A stretch of 20,579 nt of DNA from Myxococcales bacterium (GTDB lineage: Bacteria; Myxococcota; Polyangia; Fen-1088), in the NCBI GenBank assembly GCA_003153875.1, contig PMBY01000196.1, positions 7,512 through 28,090 on the forward strand, in the 5' to 3' direction. The notes beneath the pieces were generated by a model, which ran no database searches, was not told the origin of the DNA, and saw only the letters and a list, made by a program, of their open reading frames with translations. A program made the translations under genes and the position numbers. Of the stretch, positions 6,641 through 15,541 are shown piece by piece (positions within the stretch are counted from its first letter, which is position 1; every line of letters begins with the position of its first letter).

Positions 6641-8617
6641 ATGCGAACCAGGACCCGGAAAGCGATACACGTTTCGACGCGCGGCTGTTTGTTTCTGTTT
6701 GTTGCCGGAACCCTGTTTGGGGGCTGCAGCTCGTCCAAAGGTTCGAGTTCGGCCGCCGGGTCGCCGGGTTCGGGCGGCGCCACCCACGCGGGCGGGACCG
6801 TGAGCGGTGGTTCGCCCGCTACGACCGGCGGCGATTCGACGCAAAGCGGGGGCGTTTCGTTGGTCGGTGGCGAGGCAACGTCAGGCGGGACCGTAGCATC
6901 CGGCGGTGTCACCAGCAGCGCCGGCGCTTCCAGCAACGGCGGGGCAAGCAGTGTGGGTGGTGCAACGGGCATGGGCGGCGCCAGCAGTTCGCAGACCGGG
7001 GGTGAGGCCGGCGCTGCCAGCACGGGCGGCACTCCAGGCACCGGCGGCGCTGCCAGCACAGGCGGTACTCCAGGCACCGGCGGCGCCAGCAAGACAGGCG
7101 GCTCGGTTGCCACCGGCGGCACCAGCGGCGCCACCAAGACAGGCGGCTCGGTTGCCACCGGCGGCACCAGCGGCGCCACCAAGACAGGCGGCTCGGTTGG
7201 CACGGGCGGCACTGGCGCTTCGGCAACCGGGGGCGCGGCCGGCGCAGCAGGCACCGGCGGCGGCAAGGACGCGAGCCCGCCTGCGGGAGATGCGGGCGTC
7301 GGGTGGAATACTGTCGACACCATCCTGGCCCGAATTGTCGCGCCGACATTCCCGAACCTCGATTGCGATGTGACCAAGTACGGAGGCGTAGGCGACGGGA
7401 CCACTGACAACACGGCAGCGTTCGCCGCGGCCATTGCGGACTGTTCCACAAAAGGTGGCGGCCGAGTCGTCGTGCCTGCAGGCACGTTCTTTACCGGACC
7501 CATCGAGATACTCAGCAACATCAATTTGAACGTGGGTACGGGCGCGACGCTCAAGTTCTCGACCGATGCGACCAAGTACCTTCCCGTGGTCGAGGTCTCC
7601 TGGGAAAGCAGCCTTCTCTATAATTACCATCCACTCATTTGGGCCCACGATGCGACCAATGTTGCGATCACCGGCGGCGGGACCATCGATGGAAACGCGA
7701 CCAGCAACGATTGGTACGCATGGGCTGGGAAGCAGAATACAGACCAAACCAATTTGCGCACCCAGAACGCCAACGGCGTGCCCATCGAGCAGAGAATCTA
7801 CGGGTCAGGCCACTATTTGAGGCCGGGTCTCATCGAATTCAGGAACTGCACCAACATCCTGTTCGACGGGTTCACGGCCAAAAACTCGCCGTTCTGGACG
7901 ATTCACCCGGTGCTCAGTACCAACGTCACCGCGACCAACTTTACCGCCTTGGGCAGTGCGGGCAATACCGATGGATTCGACCCCGAATCGTGCACGGACG
8001 TTCTCGTCAAGAACGCCACCATCCAAGTGGGGGACGATGCCATCGCGATCAAAGCGGGTCGCGATCGGGACGGGTGGACCTACTACAAGCCTAGCCAAAA
8101 CATCGTGGTTCAGAATTGCACGCTTACAGCGAAGGTGGGCGGGGTGTCCATGGGTAGCGAGATGTCCGCCGGCATTCGCAACATCTACATCGAGGATAGT
8201 ACTTTCTCGAATTCAGCCGGAAATCTCCAATATGCGCTCTATATCAAGGCGGCCGTCACCCGCGGCGGGTTCATCGAGGACATCTACGCCAGACGGCTGA
8301 CCGTCGCAACGGTGAGCAATCTTCTCTATATGACCGGTCACTACATTAGTGGGGCCGTGATCGGACCCACGAAGTACGCGACCTTCAGTAATATCAATAT
8401 CGACACTGCGACCGTGGCTCGCACGAGCAGCAGCGCCTTCTTGGTGGCAGGCGCCGACGCCACCGCGCTGGCCACCGGCATCAGCCTCGCCAACATCACA
8501 GTAACCCAGTCGGCCACGCCCGTGCTTTCGTCGGGATCGGGGCACTATAGCGGTCTGACCGTGTCGAGCGTGCTGGTGAACGGGGCGGCCTTCAACCCTC
8601 CCTCGTCGGCGCCGTAG
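6641..8617 (+). CDS. Secreted lipoprotein glycoside hydrolase family 28 (polygalacturonase-like)
   Basis: A 658-residue exported protein with a basic N-terminus, hydrophobic 17-26 and lipobox-like FGGC (Cys29). A Gly/Ser/Thr-rich tether follows to about 217, then a right-handed beta-helix GH28 domain opening DVTKYGGVGDGTTDNTAAF. Catalytic motifs are NTDG (Asp444) and GDDAIAIKAG (Asp465, Asp466), the three Asp of inverting polygalacturonases. The third motif reads KVGGVSMGSEM, with Val499 where exo-acting relatives have His. The fourth reads YALYIKA, with Tyr534 in place of the Arg of R-I-K and Lys536 kept. GH28 enzymes hydrolyse alpha-galacturonic links in homogalacturonan, xylogalacturonan or rhamnogalacturonan. 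The altered residues point to a special specificity. The GH78 gene follows 127 bp downstream on the same strand, so the pair may act together on pectic oligosaccharides. Confidence 0.9.
   Translation: MRTRTRKAIHVSTRGCLFLFVAGTLFGGCSSSKGSSSAAGSPGSGGATHAGGTVSGGSPATTGGDSTQSGGVSLVGGEATSGGTVASGGVTSSAGASSNGGASSVGGATGMGGASSSQTGGEAGAASTGGTPGTGGAASTGGTPGTGGASKTGGSVATGGTSGATKTGGSVATGGTSGATKTGGSVGTGGTGASATGGAAGAAGTGGGKDASPPAGDAGVGWNTVDTILARIVAPTFPNLDCDVTKYGGVGDGTTDNTAAFAAAIADCSTKGGGRVVVPAGTFFTGPIEILSNINLNVGTGATLKFSTDATKYLPVVEVSWESSLLYNYHPLIWAHDATNVAITGGGTIDGNATSNDWYAWAGKQNTDQTNLRTQNANGVPIEQRIYGSGHYLRPGLIEFRNCTNILFDGFTAKNSPFWTIHPVLSTNVTATNFTALGSAGNTDGFDPESCTDVLVKNATIQVGDDAIAIKAGRDRDGWTYYKPSQNIVVQNCTLTAKVGGVSMGSEMSAGIRNIYIEDSTFSNSAGNLQYALYIKAAVTRGGFIEDIYARRLTVATVSNLLYMTGHYISGAVIGPTKYATFSNINIDTATVARTSSSAFLVAGADATALATGISLANITVTQSATPVLSSGSGHYSGLTVSSVLVNGAAFNPPSSAP
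7013..7084. repeat. Two 36-bp tandem repeats in the GH28 tether
   Basis: Units 7013-7048 and 7049-7084 are nearly identical and encode AASTGGTPGTGG twice. They belong to the Gly-rich linker between lipid anchor and catalytic domain. Confidence 0.85.
7091..7200. repeat. 45-bp tandem repeat, about 2.4 copies, in the GH28 tether
   Basis: Units 7091-7135 and 7136-7180 appear identical and encode KTGGSVATGGTSGAT. A third copy begins at 7181 and diverges after about 20 bases. Near-perfect identity at the DNA level suggests recent duplication, so tether length may vary between strains. Confidence 0.88.
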
Positions 8618-8744
8618 TGCGGCCTGCCTGCCCCGAGGTGGTCGATGGGTGATCGCCTAACTGCAGCTTGGAACGTCTTGGAAATCATGGGCCCAGCAAG
8701 AAGATGGCGAGGTTGCATGCCAGAACTTCGGGAAAGGTAGGTCG

Positions 8745-11700
8745 ATGAGGAAGTTAGCTCGCTTCGGGCAGTCGGTGTTCGTTGCCATACTCGCGCTTGG
8801 GCCGGCCTGCTCGGGAAGCCCGCGCGGCACCCCACTGGGTGGTGCTTCGGCGGGCGCAGGAGCGGGCGGCGGTTCCTCTGCATCGGGCGGGACCACGGAG
8901 AGCGGAGGTATGATCGACACGGGCGGTTTCTCGTCGTCCGGCGGCGCGTCGAGCGGGGGACGGCCAGGCGGTGCCGGCGGCTCCGCGGCGACAGGCGGCA
9001 TTCCCAGCGGGGCAGGGGCAGGAAATAGCGGCGGCTTTTCCTCGGCAGGGGGCGCGTCGAGCAGCGGCGGCGTGATCTTGAGTGGTGGCTCGCCAGCGAG
9101 CGGTGGCTCGCGCGCTGGCTCAGGTGGTGTTGGCGGTTCCGCGGCAGGCGGGGGCTCGACCAGTGGTGGGTCACGGGCATCAGGTGGAACTCTAGTGGGA
9201 GGCAGCGCTGTGGGTGGCGTGACGTCGCGGGGCGGGACTTCCACTGGGGGAATCTCGACGGGAACTGGAGGATCAGCGGTGCAGTCATCGGGTGGGCACG
9301 CTCCCCTGGCGCCAACCGACCTCAACATCGCCGAGCGCGCAGCACCACTGAATGTGGAGGGAACTCCGGCCTTCGGATGGGTGCCGAACGATCCGGATGG
9401 GAATGAGATTCAGTCCGCCTACCAAATACAGGTGACACGCGTCAGTGACGGCGTGCTGATTTGGGACAGTGGAAAGACCGCATCTAGTTCCCAATCCTTC
9501 GTCCCCTATTCCGGATCTGCGCTGACCGCCGGCACGAGCTACACTTGGACCGTTCGTACGTGGGATCGCGGTGGCCTGGCCTCTCCTTGGGCAGAGCTCG
9601 CGAGTTTTGACACGGGCCTCAGTGATGCGGACTGGAAAGCCAGTTGGATTCGACGAACCACCACGGAGACTGACGACTACACGCTTGCCCGGCGCGAGGT
9701 GACAATTGGCGCCAGTCCGGTCACCAGGGCTCGTGCCTACGTGTCCGCGTATCACCAGTACGAGCTGCGATTGAATGGGGCTGTTGTGGATCGTGGACCG
9801 GCCTTCTCGTATCCGGGGGAAGGTTACTACCAAGCCACTGACATCACCAGCCAAGTGAAGGCGGGCTCCCCGCTTGCCATCGGCATCATTTATCACTGGT
9901 ACGGCGCTGGGAAAGGTCGCCCGGCGGCAGTGCCTGGTCTGCTGGGTCGATTCGTCGTTCAGCACGCCGACGGCACACAGGATGTCATCCTGACGGACGG
10001 GAACTGGCACGTTCGCCGTGCGTCTCAATGGCAAACGGGGGCTCCAACACGGAGTTTGCTCCTCGATCTTTCCCAAGAGTACGTGGAGCAAATCGACTCC
10101 ACCCAAGCGCCAGCCGGTTGGGACCAGCCTGGCTACGTTGACACAGCATCACCCTGGACTGTCGCCCAGGTGGTGGGCGTGCACCCGGCGAGCGTGTTCA
10201 CGCATGTGACCGGGCAAGAGCCACGCGTTGTTCGCAATGTGGCGACGCCCGTCTCGGTCAAGACCCTTTCTGACGGCGCAGTGGTTGCTGACTTCGGCAC
10301 CGTCATACCGGCACGACCCGATGTACAATTCCTGTCGGGGAAATCTGGCCGAACTCTGAATATCCTCACCGGCTACGAGCTAACTTCCGACGGGCATGTG
10401 TCAGCCGCCGTGAATTCGACTCAAGAAACTACCATGTCCTTCACGTACACTGAAAGCGACGGGGCGCAGGAGTTCTTGCCTTTCACGTACCTTGGCTGGC
10501 GCTACTTGCAGATATCGGCCCCAGGAGAGACGCTTTCAGCAAGCCAGATTTCCGCGGTTGTTGAACATTCAGACTCGCCTCCGCAATACGCCGCGACCTT
10601 CACGAGTTCGGATGCGACGGTCAATGCGGTGTTTGCTTTGGTGCAGCGCTCGGCGCTGTACTCCATGCAACAGCAGTTCGTGGACACTCCGACGCGGGAA
10701 AAGGGGCAATTCCTGGGGGACGCGGTAAACGACTCCTATGCGACGATGCTGGGACTGGGGGAGCGCTCTTTGACACGCAAGGCGCTGCGGGAGTTCATCG
10801 CGTCTCAGGTCCATTACTGGACTGATGGCCGCCTCAATGCGGTCTATCCCAATGGAGATGGTCAGCGCGACATTCCCGACTACACGGAAAGGTTCCCGAA
10901 TTGGCTTCTTCGATACTATCAGACAACCGGTGACAGCGCACTGTTGGCCGATGCCCACGACACCGCACAAAACGTCGCCGAATACATATGGAAATACGTT
11001 AATGCCACGACCGGGCTGGTCACAAACCTTGCGGGCGGCAGTGGCCAGTATCAGTACGGCATCGTTGATTGGCCGGCGGGGGAACGGTTCAGTTACGACA
11101 TGACCACGGCTGTTCGAACGACCGTGAATATTCTGGCCGTGGATGCAATGCGAAGTATGGCTGCCATTGCCACAGCTCTGGGGCGTCCGGCCACTGAAAC
11201 AAGCCTCTACAAAGGACGCGCCGATCAACTCACGACAGCTATCAACGCAAAACTGCTACGCTCCGACGGAATCTACATTGACGGTCTAACGTCGGCGGGA
11301 AAACAAAGCACGCACGCCTCGCAGATCGCGAACTCTTACGCAGTTGCGTTTGGGGTGGCTCCCTCGTCGAGCTGGTCACAAATAGGCGCCTACGTGGCTG
11401 GCCTCGGCATGCAACAAGGTCCGATGACCGCGCATTGTCTGCTGCAGGCACTCGGCGATGCTGGCATGACTGACCAAATGATAACGCGCCTGACGGACAA
11501 GACTGGGCTGGGATGGGCCAATATTCTCTCAAAGGGGGGGACCTTCACCTGGGAATCGTGGACCGCGCCCGGCGAAGGGAATAGTGAGTCCCACGGATGG
11601 GGTGCGCAGGCCATCGTCGACATCGTTGAATCATTGTTGGGTTTGCAGGTGACCGCCCCGGGGGCGTCCGCGATTCTCATTGCGCCGCCCGCAGTCGGTC

Positions 11701-11954
11701 TCACCTATGCCAACGGCACTGTTCGCACCGAGCGGGGCGCCGTGCAGATCGACTGGAAGCGTCCAGCCGGCGGGGGCTTGACGCTGAACGTGACCGTTCC
11801 TGACAATGTGAGCGCAACCGTGGTGCTGCCCATCAGCAAGCCGGGAAGTACCTCCGGCAGTGGCGCGGGCCAACCTGCCTTTGTGTCGGAAAGCACTGTG
11901 CAGGCCACGTATACCGTCGGATCGGGACAGTCTTCCTTCATCGTGGGAAGCTAG
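8745..11954 (+). CDS. Secreted GH78 alpha-L-rhamnosidase, probable lipoprotein
   Basis: A 1069-residue exported enzyme with a hydrophobic signal (about 9-19) and a weak lipobox (GPAC, Cys22), so either a lipoprotein or a cleaved signal is possible. A Gly/Ser/Ala-rich tether runs from about 26 to 183. A fibronectin-III-like N domain follows (APTDLN to FDTGL, about 186-290), then the GH78 N-terminal carbohydrate-binding-type domain (WKASWIRR to about 450), a beta-sandwich, and the (alpha/alpha)6 barrel from about 625. DTPTREKGQFLGD holds the predicted general acid Glu652. TWESWTAPGEGNSESHGWGA holds the predicted general base Glu937. A C-terminal beta domain closes the protein. GH78 enzymes invert and release terminal alpha-L-rhamnose from pectic rhamnogalacturonan or plant glycosides. 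GGAAAGGTAGG precedes the ATG. It lies 127 bp after GH28 on the same strand, a likely transcriptional unit. Confidence 0.92.
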   Translation: MRKLARFGQSVFVAILALGPACSGSPRGTPLGGASAGAGAGGGSSASGGTTESGGMIDTGGFSSSGGASSGGRPGGAGGSAATGGIPSGAGAGNSGGFSSAGGASSSGGVILSGGSPASGGSRAGSGGVGGSAAGGGSTSGGSRASGGTLVGGSAVGGVTSRGGTSTGGISTGTGGSAVQSSGGHAPLAPTDLNIAERAAPLNVEGTPAFGWVPNDPDGNEIQSAYQIQVTRVSDGVLIWDSGKTASSSQSFVPYSGSALTAGTSYTWTVRTWDRGGLASPWAELASFDTGLSDADWKASWIRRTTTETDDYTLARREVTIGASPVTRARAYVSAYHQYELRLNGAVVDRGPAFSYPGEGYYQATDITSQVKAGSPLAIGIIYHWYGAGKGRPAAVPGLLGRFVVQHADGTQDVILTDGNWHVRRASQWQTGAPTRSLLLDLSQEYVEQIDSTQAPAGWDQPGYVDTASPWTVAQVVGVHPASVFTHVTGQEPRVVRNVATPVSVKTLSDGAVVADFGTVIPARPDVQFLSGKSGRTLNILTGYELTSDGHVSAAVNSTQETTMSFTYTESDGAQEFLPFTYLGWRYLQISAPGETLSASQISAVVEHSDSPPQYAATFTSSDATVNAVFALVQRSALYSMQQQFVDTPTREKGQFLGDAVNDSYATMLGLGERSLTRKALREFIASQVHYWTDGRLNAVYPNGDGQRDIPDYTERFPNWLLRYYQTTGDSALLADAHDTAQNVAEYIWKYVNATTGLVTNLAGGSGQYQYGIVDWPAGERFSYDMTTAVRTTVNILAVDAMRSMAAIATALGRPATETSLYKGRADQLTTAINAKLLRSDGIYIDGLTSAGKQSTHASQIANSYAVAFGVAPSSSWSQIGAYVAGLGMQQGPMTAHCLLQALGDAGMTDQMITRLTDKTGLGWANILSKGGTFTWESWTAPGEGNSESHGWGAQAIVDIVESLLGLQVTAPGASAILIAPPAVGLTYANGTVRTERGAVQIDWKRPAGGGLTLNVTVPDNVSATVVLPISKPGSTSGSGAGQPAFVSESTVQATYTVGSGQSSFIVGS
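8818..9297. repeat. Imperfect Gly-rich coding repeats (GH78 tether)
   Basis: Degenerate short repeats centred on GGC/GGT-rich units encode SGG, TGG and SSGGAS blocks across about 150 residues. They are the same design as the GH28 tether but not identical in sequence, so the two linkers probably diverged or arose independently by slippage. Confidence 0.75.
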
Positions 11955-12067
11955 GTCGATAATCTCACAGAATTCGGTTGGGTCTCTCCGGTTGACTCGT
12001 GCTCGTCTGGTACCAAAACAGGATCGTCGAAAAGGGAAGGGAGTCTCGTAGGTTGACGGGGGTGTCG

Positions 12068-13666
12068 ATGAGCTTGCGGTGGGCTGGAAAAGGTGTAAAA
12101 GGCCGCCCGTCGGAGACGGGCCGTGTTGCATCGTCCTTTCTCCGGCGCGGTTGGGCCAGGATGAGACGATGGATGGGCGACCAGCCGGGGCCGCCAGGGC
12201 GCGGGGCCAAGATTTGGTGGCTGCGGCTGTTGGTTGCACTCGGGCTGGCGGCCCTTCTCATTCCCATCGGGCGTCTGCGCCTAATTGACGGAGACGAAGG
12301 GTACTACTTGCAAGCCGCTCGCCTGGTTTCCGAGGGCAAGCGTATCTACACCGACTTCTTCTACCCGCAGATGCCGTTTGGGGCCCATGTCTACGCGGCT
12401 TGGTTCTGGCTATGGGGACGCGGCTGGTACAGCGCGCGGCTGCTTGCCAGCTTGCTCGCGGTGGGCACCGGCCTCTTGGTGCTAGAGATCTTGTTGCGGA
12501 CTTGCGGGCGCAAGCGCTGGGCCGTGGTCGGCGCTGCGGTGTACCTGGTCACCGGACTGGCCGCAGGCTGGTTCACCATTGCCAAGTCCTACGGTCTCAC
12601 CGCCTTTCTGCTGTCTCTGGGCGTTTTGCTGCTGGAGGCGGCGCAAACTCCCTTGTTGGTGGCCTGTGGTGGGTTGGCACTGGCTCTGGCCTTTGAATGT
12701 CGCTTGTATGTCATCGTGGCTTTTCCTTGCGCCCTGCTTTTTCTTCTGCGGCGCTATGGGTTCTCGCGCCGCGGACTGAGGTTTGTTTTGGCCTTGGCTG
12801 TGGGCGCAGGGACCGGCGTGCTCCTGCTTCTCCCCTACGTTCTGCGTGACTGGCACAATTCCTATTTCGGCAATTGGACCTATCACGGCCTTCGGGATTT
12901 CGGACAAGTCGGCTTCATCAATAACTGGCCCAACAAGAAGGAGACATTGTGGTCGCTTCTCTACCTCGACAAGGGACGGCTGCCGGGCAGCCTGCAGTTT
13001 CTCGTCGTGACGGTGGCGGCGCTCTGGGCCTTGGTATCTCCCTATTCGGGCCGCAACCGGCTGGCTACCTATCTTTGGTTGGCGTTGTTCTTGACCAGCT
13101 TGCTGCCCAGCCCAACCGATCCACAGTATTTCTGTCTGCTAGTCCCGTTCCTGGTGGTGGAAGCGGTTGTGGCCCTGGCCTCGTTGCGCGCGTGGAAGGC
13201 GTGGGCCCTGTTGGCCGCGCTGGCGATTCCCTACCTGATCTTTGGGGCGCGCGATCTCAAGCGATACACAACCACAGGCGAGGCCGTGCCAGGCGTGTGG
13301 ACCCAGGATCGGGTGGCCCGCTGGAGCATTCCCACCGTGCTGACTGTGGCGCAGAAGATCGACGCCGCTGGCAAGCCCATGGGCGCCAGTTGGTGGCCGG
13401 GCTACTTCGTCACGACTCGAACGCCCCTGATTTCCACTTTGGCCAACGATTTCGGGTTTCGGGCGGCTCCCCGCTTGCCGCCCCAGGAGCGGCGCCGCAT
13501 CGGCATTGTCACTCACGACGAGGTGGTGGGCATGATGGACCAGCATGTTCCGCCTTTGTTCGTACGGGGAAACTGGTCAGCGTGGCCGGCGGCGGGCTAC
13601 CTGCCCACGAAGGGCTATCGGCTGGTCGATTCGTTCCAGAACGTGAGCATCTACGTCACGCCCTAG
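12068..13666 (+). CDS. Polytopic membrane glycosyltransferase, PMT/ArnT-like (GT-C fold)
   Basis: Start choice is uncertain. ATG 12068 has GGGGGTG just upstream; alternatives are GTG 11999, ATG 12161 and ATG 12173. With 12068 it is 532 residues. A basic N-terminus leads to a first helix (WWLRLLVALGLAALLIPIG), followed by the loop IDGDEGYYLQAARLVSEGKRI, whose Asp76-Glu77 match the catalytic acidic pair in the first periplasmic loop of ArnT/PMT-type GT-C enzymes. About ten hydrophobic helices follow up to about 400, then a C-terminal soluble region of about 120 residues with SWWPGYF and ending in NVSIYVTP. These enzymes move sugars from polyprenyl-phosphate donors to lipid or protein acceptors on the periplasmic side. 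The acceptor is unknown. The gene is convergent with the J-domain gene, with stop codons only 30 bp apart. Confidence 0.78.
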   Translation: MSLRWAGKGVKGRPSETGRVASSFLRRGWARMRRWMGDQPGPPGRGAKIWWLRLLVALGLAALLIPIGRLRLIDGDEGYYLQAARLVSEGKRIYTDFFYPQMPFGAHVYAAWFWLWGRGWYSARLLASLLAVGTGLLVLEILLRTCGRKRWAVVGAAVYLVTGLAAGWFTIAKSYGLTAFLLSLGVLLLEAAQTPLLVACGGLALALAFECRLYVIVAFPCALLFLLRRYGFSRRGLRFVLALAVGAGTGVLLLLPYVLRDWHNSYFGNWTYHGLRDFGQVGFINNWPNKKETLWSLLYLDKGRLPGSLQFLVVTVAALWALVSPYSGRNRLATYLWLALFLTSLLPSPTDPQYFCLLVPFLVVEAVVALASLRAWKAWALLAALAIPYLIFGARDLKRYTTTGEAVPGVWTQDRVARWSIPTVLTVAQKIDAAGKPMGASWWPGYFVTTRTPLISTLANDFGFRAAPRLPPQERRRIGIVTHDEVVGMMDQHVPPLFVRGNWSAWPAAGYLPTKGYRLVDSFQNVSIYVTP

Positions 13667-13696
13667 AAGTTTGCGGTTTCGCAGCAGGCCGGCGAC

Positions 13697-15541
13697 CTAC
13701 TTCTTGAACAGCCGACCCATGAGTCCGCCCCGCGGAGGAGCGGGATCCTTGTGTGCCGCGCTCGCCCGGGTCCGCCGCATCTCCAGCAGGCGCATCTCGC
13801 GCGTCGCCTCGATGAACTCCTTGTCCTGGTTGACCGCCTCGCGGAAGGCGCGTTCGGCGCGGGCCGGCTCGTTGAGGAATTTCCAGATCTGGCCGAGCCA
13901 GTAGTGGCCGCGCGCGAAGCGTGGCTGTGCCGCCACCACGTCCGCAATGATCCGCTGCACCTCACGCACGATGGCTTCCTTGCGCCCGCGCGGATTGTCG
14001 AAGCGCGCCCAGGCCCAGTAGGCCCGATACTGGGGCTCACCCGGGTTGGCCTTGCTGGCGGCCGCGAAGCACTCGATGGCCTTGGCGTGATCGCCTCGTC
14101 TGAGCAGGACTTCCCCCTTGAGGAAGCTCGTCTCAGCGTCGAGCACGGTGGGAATGGTGCTGCCCACTGGCTTTTTTCCGCTGCGCGCATCCAGGTACTC
14201 GGCCCGCCGCGTGGGATCGCCCAGAACCATGGCTGCCTCGCTCATGCGGGCCAGGATGCGCTCGGCCTCGGGCACCAGTTCGGACAGGCCAGCGCCAGCC
14301 AGGCGGTCGGGATGGTAGCGCCGGGCGGCGCGGATGAAGGCCGAACTGACCTCGCCGGCAGCGGCTGACTCGGACACTCCCAACAGCTCGAAATGCGACA
14401 GCTTGTCGAGTTTTTCCGTCAGCTCCAAGATCGCGGTTCGCAGCGCAACGTCAGGCGCTGCCACGGACTGGATCGAGGACGCGACGGCTCGCGCGCCCAC
14501 AACCCGCGGCGAGGACTCTGGCGTCGGAAACGAGCGACTAGGGATTGCTCTGGCACGCGACGACGCCGCAGCCTCGGGCGCGGGGGGCGGCGGCACCGGG
14601 CTGGACGCCGGGACAGGCGCCGCTTCAGCCGGTGCAGGCGCCGCAGCCACCGAAATGATCGCCGATGGCCGCGGGGCTGGCGCAGCCGGCGGCACCTCGG
14701 CCTGGGCCGGACCGCCGAGCGCTGAAGGGAAACTATCCGAGGACGTGTAGCGCAGCTTGATCACAGGCGCCGGATCGCCCTGCGCCGGAGCTTCGCCAAG
14801 GTTCTGCCGCTCAAGCAGATCTGCGTAGTACAGGGAAAGCAAAGCCGTGCGCAACTCCAGCGGCCGCGCGGTCAGGGAATCGATTGCGTTCAGGCTCATC
14901 CAGCGCGCGCGCAGGGCCGCCACCATGGGATCGTCGGCCGGGATGCCCATGGCGGCGATGAAAGACGGCGACACGGCTGCCAGGCGAAACTCTTGGCCCC
15001 ACAGTCGCGACAACTCTCGGGTGACGCGGGGCAAGTCGTAGGCCGAGTGGATAGCGGGATAGAACAAGGTGCGCGGATCGACCCGCATGATGGCCAAGTC
15101 ATCGCCCTCGCCGAAGCTGTGCGTATCGAGGTAGATGGCAAACGATCCCTCTGCCACGCAGAACAGGCGCGTGAGCTTGCGCCGTATCTGATCCTTGAGT
15201 ACGGCGGAGAGCGATTCCTTGTTGAGAGCGCCCATTCGTTCCAGCGCCTCGCCCAGACGCATCCCGCCAACGACCATAGGATCGGCGTGCGCCACGGCCT
15301 CTTGTGGCACAAGCCCATATTCGACCAACATCCGATCGAGACGATCGATGTCCACCGGGCGATGCACGTGCACCGGCATTCCGGTGCGCAAATAGATATC
15401 ACTCTCATCGCCGGTTCCGTCGCTGATGCACAGGCAGCCAGTGACCTGCTTGCGAAATAGTTGTTGCAGCAGGCGCGCCACCGGCCGCTCCTGCAACGAT
15501 CCGGACGCAGAGGGGCGTTTTTCGTGCGTCGAGGCCATCAC
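13697..15541 (-). CDS. DUF4388 - J-domain - TPR fusion protein
   Basis: A 614-residue cytoplasmic protein with no signal peptide. Residues about 14-240 resemble the DUF4388 (PatA N-terminal) domain common in myxobacterial and cyanobacterial regulators (LQERPVARLLQQLFRKQVTGCLCI, then DIYLRTGMPVHV). A Pro/Ala/Ser-rich linker (about 270-370) leads to a J-domain (KLSHFELLGVSESA to RRAEYLDAR, about 385-460) with the diagnostic HPD triad at His410-Pro-Asp. Tetratricopeptide-like helices follow (SFLKGEVLLRRGDHAKAIECF; GHYWLGQIWKFLNEPARAERAFREAV). J-domains stimulate Hsp70 ATPase, so the protein may recruit an Hsp70 to a signalling or client complex. MM at the start leaves 15541 or 15538 open; CGGGAAGCGG upstream supports 15541. 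It is divergent from the lipid-kinase gene. Confidence 0.85.
   Translation of the reverse strand: MMASTHEKRPSASGSLQERPVARLLQQLFRKQVTGCLCISDGTGDESDIYLRTGMPVHVHRPVDIDRLDRMLVEYGLVPQEAVAHADPMVVGGMRLGEALERMGALNKESLSAVLKDQIRRKLTRLFCVAEGSFAIYLDTHSFGEGDDLAIMRVDPRTLFYPAIHSAYDLPRVTRELSRLWGQEFRLAAVSPSFIAAMGIPADDPMVAALRARWMSLNAIDSLTARPLELRTALLSLYYADLLERQNLGEAPAQGDPAPVIKLRYTSSDSFPSALGGPAQAEVPPAAPAPRPSAIISVAAAPAPAEAAPVPASSPVPPPPAPEAAASSRARAIPSRSFPTPESSPRVVGARAVASSIQSVAAPDVALRTAILELTEKLDKLSHFELLGVSESAAAGEVSSAFIRAARRYHPDRLAGAGLSELVPEAERILARMSEAAMVLGDPTRRAEYLDARSGKKPVGSTIPTVLDAETSFLKGEVLLRRGDHAKAIECFAAASKANPGEPQYRAYWAWARFDNPRGRKEAIVREVQRIIADVVAAQPRFARGHYWLGQIWKFLNEPARAERAFREAVNQDKEFIEATREMRLLEMRRTRASAAHKDPAPPRGGLMGRLFKK

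Noticed and set aside
7013..7200. Possible CRISPR array
   Set aside because: The repeats are directly abutting, in frame with a coding linker and lack unique spacers.
6550..7575. Long minus-strand open frames (over 280-340 codons) opposite the GH28 tether, Pro/Val/Ala-rich
   Set aside because: They are antisense shadows created by the Gly-rich repeat. They have no domain, signal or ribosome-binding site, and the plus strand encodes a clear GH28.
8545..9328. Minus-strand open frames opposite the GH78 tether
   Set aside because: Low-complexity Pro/Arg-rich shadows of the Gly/Ser repeat, with no independent support.
13667..13696. Bidirectional terminator between convergent glycosyltransferase and J-domain genes
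   Set aside because: Only a 4-bp TGCG/CGCA stem with a GTTT loop is visible, too weak to call.
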